NCBI RefSeq assembly: GCF_052180255.1 | Contig: NZ_CP197466.1 | Coordinates: 2,852,001 to 2,916,000, forward strand | DNA: 64,000 bases | Direction: 5' to 3' | DNA from: Paenibacillus_AM sp052180255 | Lineage (GTDB): Bacteria > Bacillota > Bacilli > Paenibacillales > NBRC-103111 | Shown here: positions 61,034 to 64,000 of the stretch, piece after piece | Numbering within the stretch: the first letter of the stretch is position 1 | Layout: each line of letters starts with the position of its first letter | Notes under the pieces: model-generated | What the model was told of the DNA's origin: nothing | Databases searched by the model: none | The model's input: only the letters and a program-made list of their open reading frames with translations | Translations under genes and position numbers: made by a program

Positions 61034-62221
61034 TTATGTGTCTTTCATCGACTTTTGAATCTTCCCGTACGTGCCGCCACCGCCTGCATTCACTTCAAGT
61101 TTACCCGCTCTGGCCTGTACGATATATTCCGCAAGCTCTTCACCCACGACCCTAGTCAGCTCATCCCCTGAAACCCGATGAAGGACGTTCATCTCTGTGC
61201 CAAAATGATCAAGCAGTAGCTCCAGCTTCTTAGGTCCTAAACCCGGTAGAAACTCTAGCGGTACTTGATAATGATACTCGGGGCGATATAGCGGTGCATA
61301 AGATTCTGGTCGATCTCTAATCTCCATGATCCGATCCATCACACCCCGAATGATTTTACGGCTGCCACAGTCCGTGCATTTTTCCACCGACCAATCAGGA
61401 TCATCCAAGATCGACTGGCAATTGCCACAGTATGTCCGATGATATTTACCAAGCCGTGGATTAAGCCCGTAATTACCAACTACACCACGACCATCATGGC
61501 GCTGAAGCGCTAGACGCAGCTCGGAGAATGAAGGCTCCTTCATTGCAATCTCATTGTATTCCCGACCAATTTTGGCTAATGAATGGGCATCTGAATTCGT
61601 TAGGAAAGTATAAGAATCCAGTTCACTTATGTAACCCGCCATCGTAGAATCTGCACTGAGACCAAGTTCTACTGCTGCAATGCCATTCGGATCAAGTAAT
61701 TGTGACATATGATTCGTACAAGCTCCATACAGCCCTTTATGAGGCGTGAAAATGTGTGCAGGAATCATGATTCCTCCTCTACTTAACACTTCCTCCTGTA
61801 GACGGGCAGCAGTGACGTAAATGCGCTGTGAGCTGAGTTCAATATTTTTCAGGTGCTGACGCATCCACGCTGTAAAATGTTGCATCGTCGCTAAATCGGG
61901 GAAATAGGTAAGCAGATGTGCTGCCTTCAATCCCGGATCACGCACTTCAATTTCACTACCTAGGATGATCGTCGTATCCTGATAACGAATGCCTCCGCCT
62001 GGTATCTCCTGCATATCCCCACTTTCCAAGTAACCGATTATTTCTTGCTGCACAGAAGGGGAATGGCAATCGATAATCCCAATCATCTCAATCCCTTTAC
62101 GTGCAGATGCTTCATGGGCGATATTATGAAATGTTAAGCTACTGGAGCCACTAATTTTAACAGCTTGTTCTTGCTCTGTACGTCCAATATGAATGTGTAA
62201 GTCTGCAAAAATAGATCTCAT
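61034..62221 (-). CDS. yqxK: Endonuclease Q family PHP protein (YqxK)
   Basis: A 395-residue EndoQ-type nuclease. The PHP domain begins FADLHIHIGRT and has IIDCHSP, LGSEIEV, MIPAHIF and NSDAHSLAKIG metal ligands; then a zinc-binding module with CGNCQSI and CTDCGSR (about 290-315) and a helix-hairpin-helix FLPGLGPKKLELLL. Archaeal and Bacillus EndoQ cut DNA 5' of deaminated bases (uracil, hypoxanthine), so this is likely a DNA repair enzyme. It starts one base after the nudF stop codon, so the two genes are one operon. Confidence 0.92.
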   Translation of the reverse strand: MRSIFADLHIHIGRTEQEQAVKISGSSSLTFHNIAHEASARKGIEMIGIIDCHSPSVQQEIIGYLESGDMQEIPGGGIRYQDTTIILGSEIEVRDPGLKAAHLLTYFPDLATMQHFTAWMRQHLKNIELSSQRIYVTAARLQEEVLSRGGIMIPAHIFTPHKGLYGACTNHMSQLLDPNGIAAVELGLSADSTMAGYISELDSYTFLTNSDAHSLAKIGREYNEIAMKEPSFSELRLALQRHDGRGVVGNYGLNPRLGKYHRTYCGNCQSILDDPDWSVEKCTDCGSRKIIRGVMDRIMEIRDRPESYAPLYRPEYHYQVPLEFLPGLGPKKLELLLDHFGTEMNVLHRVSGDELTRVVGEELAEYIVQARAGKLEVNAGGGGTYGKIQKSMKDT

Positions 62222-62222
62222 C

Positions 62223-62783
62223 TTATTGGAACGATCCTGTTAGTTGATAAACCTGCCAAGCGTATACAGCTGTAATCGTCTTCGCATCCGAAATTCGTCC
62301 TTCACGGATATATTGCTTTGCCTGCTCTAGCGTTATGGCCTCACAATCAACGAACTCATCCTCATCTAAATTCACCGTGCCTTCCGATAACTGATCAGCC
62401 ACATACAAATGCAAGATCTCATCCGCGAAACCAGGTGATGTGTAAAAGGAACTTAGATACTTGACCGAATCCGCCACATAACCTGTCTCCTCCTGCAATT
62501 CACGAATAGCCGCTGCGTGTGGCTCTTCACCTGGATCAAGCTTACCCGCTGGAATTTCAACCTGATTCTTCTCAAGCGGCTTACGGTACTGCTCCACAAC
62601 AATCATCTTATTATCATGAATCGCAAGTACCGCAACCGCGCCGGGATGCTTTACAATCTCACGCTTTGCTATTTCGCCATTAGGCAGACGAACATCATCT
62701 ACTTGTAAGGAAATAATTTTCCCTGTAAAAATCTTTTCTGTATGGATCGTAACCTCTTCAAATTTGTTTGACGGTTTTGTCAT
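62223..62783 (-). CDS. nudF: ADP-ribose pyrophosphatase
   Basis: A 186-residue Nudix hydrolase. The Nudix box is complete: G80-x5-E86-x7-REL-x-EE-x-G-Y ending at 102. Length, the VEQYRKPL stretch before the box and YVADQL after it fit ADP-ribose pyrophosphatase NudF, which splits ADP-ribose into AMP and ribose 5-phosphate. The ATG at 62783 follows AGAGGT. B. subtilis also has nudF in this neighbourhood, near spoIIM and mciZ. Confidence 0.92.
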   Translation of the reverse strand: MTKPSNKFEEVTIHTEKIFTGKIISLQVDDVRLPNGEIAKREIVKHPGAVAVLAIHDNKMIVVEQYRKPLEKNQVEIPAGKLDPGEEPHAAAIRELQEETGYVADSVKYLSSFYTSPGFADEILHLYVADQLSEGTVNLDEDEFVDCEAITLEQAKQYIREGRISDAKTITAVYAWQVYQLTGSFQ

Positions 62784-62810
62784 ATTAATAACCTCTTTTC
62801 AAAAATAAGG

Positions 62811-62836
62811 ATAACTTTCCGAGAAGCTGCATACAT
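62811..62836 (+). promoter_or_regulatory. Sigma-E promoter candidate of mciZ
   Basis: ATA (62811-62813), a spacer of exactly 16 bases and CATACATC (62830-62837) fit the sigma-E pattern ATA-N16-CATACANT with one mismatch at the last base. B. subtilis mciZ is read by sigma-E in the mother cell, which supports the call. Confidence 0.55.
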
Positions 62837-62880
62837 CTTTATTATAACAAAGTTAGTTCTAGAGATGAGGGGAACCTTTT

Positions 62881-63063
62881 ATGAAAACGTATATGAATGA
62901 GACAAGCCTTCGGATTGTTGGTAAAAGTTGGGAAGTACGCCATCGCTTACGCAGTTTACTGATTGAAAGCCCCCCTACCCAAACCGTTGCAGAGTACCTA
63001 ACTAAACGTGCTAAAGCCACTGGAAATGGTAGCAGATCACCACGAAGTGATTCTTCTTTATAA
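62881..63063 (+). CDS. mciZ: Z-ring inhibitor MciZ
   Basis: A 60-residue protein. The stretch LRIVGKSWEVRHRLRSLL matches the core of B. subtilis MciZ (VGKAWEIRAKL), and the gene lies divergent from nudF, as in B. subtilis. MciZ binds the end of FtsZ filaments and stops Z-ring formation in the mother cell during sporulation. It is 20 residues longer than the 40-residue B. subtilis form, with a basic/Ser-rich tail (KRAKATGNGSRSPRSDSSL). The ATG follows GAGGGGA. A sigma-E-like promoter is seen upstream. Confidence 0.82.
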   Translation: MKTYMNETSLRIVGKSWEVRHRLRSLLIESPPTQTVAEYLTKRAKATGNGSRSPRSDSSL

Positions 63064-63066
63064 AGA

Positions 63067-63128
63067 TAAAACGCACCTGCGGTAAATTTGAACTTGTTTA
63101 AAGTTCTCTTACCGACAGGTGCGTTTTT
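63067..63128. terminator. Bidirectional terminator between mciZ and the M20 peptidase gene
   Basis: AAAACGCACCTG (63068-63079) pairs with CAGGTGCGTTTT (63116-63127), with a longer internal stem (CGGTAA... / ...TTACCG). A and T runs lie on the outside, so it can stop both convergent genes. Confidence 0.8.
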
Positions 63129-63142
63129 ATTAGAACAAGCAT

Positions 63143-64000
63143 TTACTTCTTAAGAAGTGTAGCTTCTTTAACAATCTCTACAACAACTTCCGTCACTTTG
63201 ACAAGGTCAGAAATGGCAATACTTTCATTCGTAGTATGAATTTCTTGGTAACCAACCGAAAGGTTAATTGTAGGGATACCCATACCGTTAAAGATATTCG
63301 CATCGCTACCTCCACCTGAGTGGAATGTGCTCGGCTCACAGCCAACATTACGAAGTGCGCGCATTGTTAATTGTACAACAGGCGCGGAATCATCATGCAT
63401 GAATGCAGGGTATGCAACAGATGAATTAAATTCACAACGTGCACCATTTTCCTCAGCTGCAGCTTCACTTGCAACACGCATAGCTTCAACCTGAGCAGTC
63501 AATTTATGTTGAACAATGGATCTTGCTTCTGCTTTGATCGAAACAAAGTCACATACAACGTTCAAAGGACCTGCGCCAGAGAATGATCCAATGTTAGCCG
63601 TTGTTTCATTATCAATTCGACCTAGTGGCATGCGTGCAACAGCCTTTGACGCCACTTGAATCGCGGAAATCCCTTTTTCAGGACTCACACCAGCATGAGC
63701 TGTTTTTCCGTAGAAGTTGATGTTCACTTCAGCACGGGAAGGTGCAGCAACTGCAATCGCACCGATATCACCGTTAGAATCCAGTGCAAAACCATATTCG
63801 GCGTCGATAGATTTCGCATCCATTGCACGCGCACCGATTAGACCCAATTCTTCACCCACTGTAATCACGAACTGAATTTGTCCATGAGGGATGTTATTTT
63901 CTTTCAATACACGTAGCGCTTCGAACATCGCTGCTAAGCCTGCTTTGTCATCTGCACCTAAAATTGTTGTACCATCCGAACGGATAACACCATCTTCACC
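63143..64000 (-). CDS. M20-family peptidase (tripeptidase T-like), C-terminal part
   Basis: The open frame runs to the end of the window without a start (286 codons with the stop codon), so it is partial. The visible part begins GEDGVIRSDG and TILGADDKAGLAA, the zinc-bridging Asp region of the M20 family, then TVGEELGLIGA with the catalytic Glu pair, and GGGSDANIFNGMGIPTINLS near the end. It fits the PepT-like/YqjE group of B. subtilis, cytosolic metallo-aminopeptidases. Substrate is not known. It ends just before a bidirectional terminator shared with mciZ. Confidence 0.9.
   Translation of the reverse strand, partial: GEDGVIRSDGTTILGADDKAGLAAMFEALRVLKENNIPHGQIQFVITVGEELGLIGARAMDAKSIDAEYGFALDSNGDIGAIAVAAPSRAEVNINFYGKTAHAGVSPEKGISAIQVASKAVARMPLGRIDNETTANIGSFSGAGPLNVVCDFVSIKAEARSIVQHKLTAQVEAMRVASEAAAEENGARCEFNSSVAYPAFMHDDSAPVVQLTMRALRNVGCEPSTFHSGGGSDANIFNGMGIPTINLSVGYQEIHTTNESIAISDLVKVTEVVVEIVKEATLLKK

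Noticed and set aside
1..64000. CRISPR arrays, tRNA/rRNA genes, insertion sequences, toxin-antitoxin or phage-defence operons
   Set aside because: No regular direct repeats with spacers, no tRNA-like T-loop sequences, no transposase motifs and no defence-type domains were seen on reading both strands. A covariance-model and profile search would be decisive.

Overview
The window is a stretch of chromosomal core genome from a low-to-moderate GC, endospore-forming Firmicute of the order Bacillales. The evidence is the set of spore genes (spoIIA operon with sigF, spoIIM, spoVAA/AB/AF, spmA/spmB, ytfJ, ypeB, dacB, dacF, mciZ), FMN and T-box leaders, Shine-Dalgarno sequences in front of almost every gene, and gene order close to Bacillus subtilis. 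The genus cannot be fixed by eye. The blocks that differ from B. subtilis order suggest Paenibacillaceae or a neighbour, which is inference. No phage, transposon, CRISPR array, tRNA or rRNA gene was seen.

Layout. 1-6.4 kb: fni (partial), rpsA/ypfD, plsC, cmk, ypfB, ypeB, a 51-residue zinc-ribbon-like protein, prsW and a MecA-family adaptor, in B. subtilis order but without sleB between prsW and ypeB. 6.5-9.7 kb: small membrane proteins, a polysaccharide-deacetylase lipoprotein, a CPBP protease and an unrecognised anchored protein. 9.8-11.7 kb: serA behind a T-box leader. 11.8-21.5 kb: resE, resD, ccsB, resB, resA (cytochrome c assembly and its two-component control), rluB, a tiny amidase-like protein, spmB, spmA and dacB. 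21.6-23.0 kb: an ArsB/NhaD-type permease with its own promoter and a leader hairpin. 23.1-30.5 kb: ytfJ, ytfI, scpB, scpA, an M50-like membrane protein with an altered active site, then ribH, ribBA, ribE, ribD under an FMN riboswitch.

30.6-42.2 kb: ppiB, a double GNAT protein, lplJ, lysA, spoVAF, spoVAB, spoVAA, sigF, spoIIAB, spoIIAA, dacF, pdp and a CuA-type cupredoxin. 42.3-54.8 kb: a fatty-acid degradation cluster. On the minus strand lie fadF, fadN, fadA, fadE, lcfA and a hotdog thioesterase; divergent from them are fadR, etfB, etfA. A perfect 18-bp FadR-type palindrome and a probable CcpA cre site lie in the divergent intergenic region. 54.9-64 kb: punA, drm, xerD, yqzK, ald, fur, spoIIM, yqxK (EndoQ family), nudF, mciZ and a partial M20 peptidase.

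How the parts work together. The fad block holds a complete beta-oxidation set: activation (LcfA), acyl-CoA dehydrogenation (FadE), hydration and second oxidation (FadN), thiolysis (FadA), and electron transfer through EtfAB to the membrane Fe-S protein FadF. The sporulation block holds the forespore switch (SpoIIAA/SpoIIAB/SigF) with a recognisable sigma-H promoter, a terminator after sigF and a forespore-type promoter before spoVAA. I did not find a wholly new system. The best leads are the compact amidase-like protein, the HDxxH M50-like protein, the shortened spoVA locus, the missing sleB, the GC-rich patch inside ribD and the leader hairpin before the permease.
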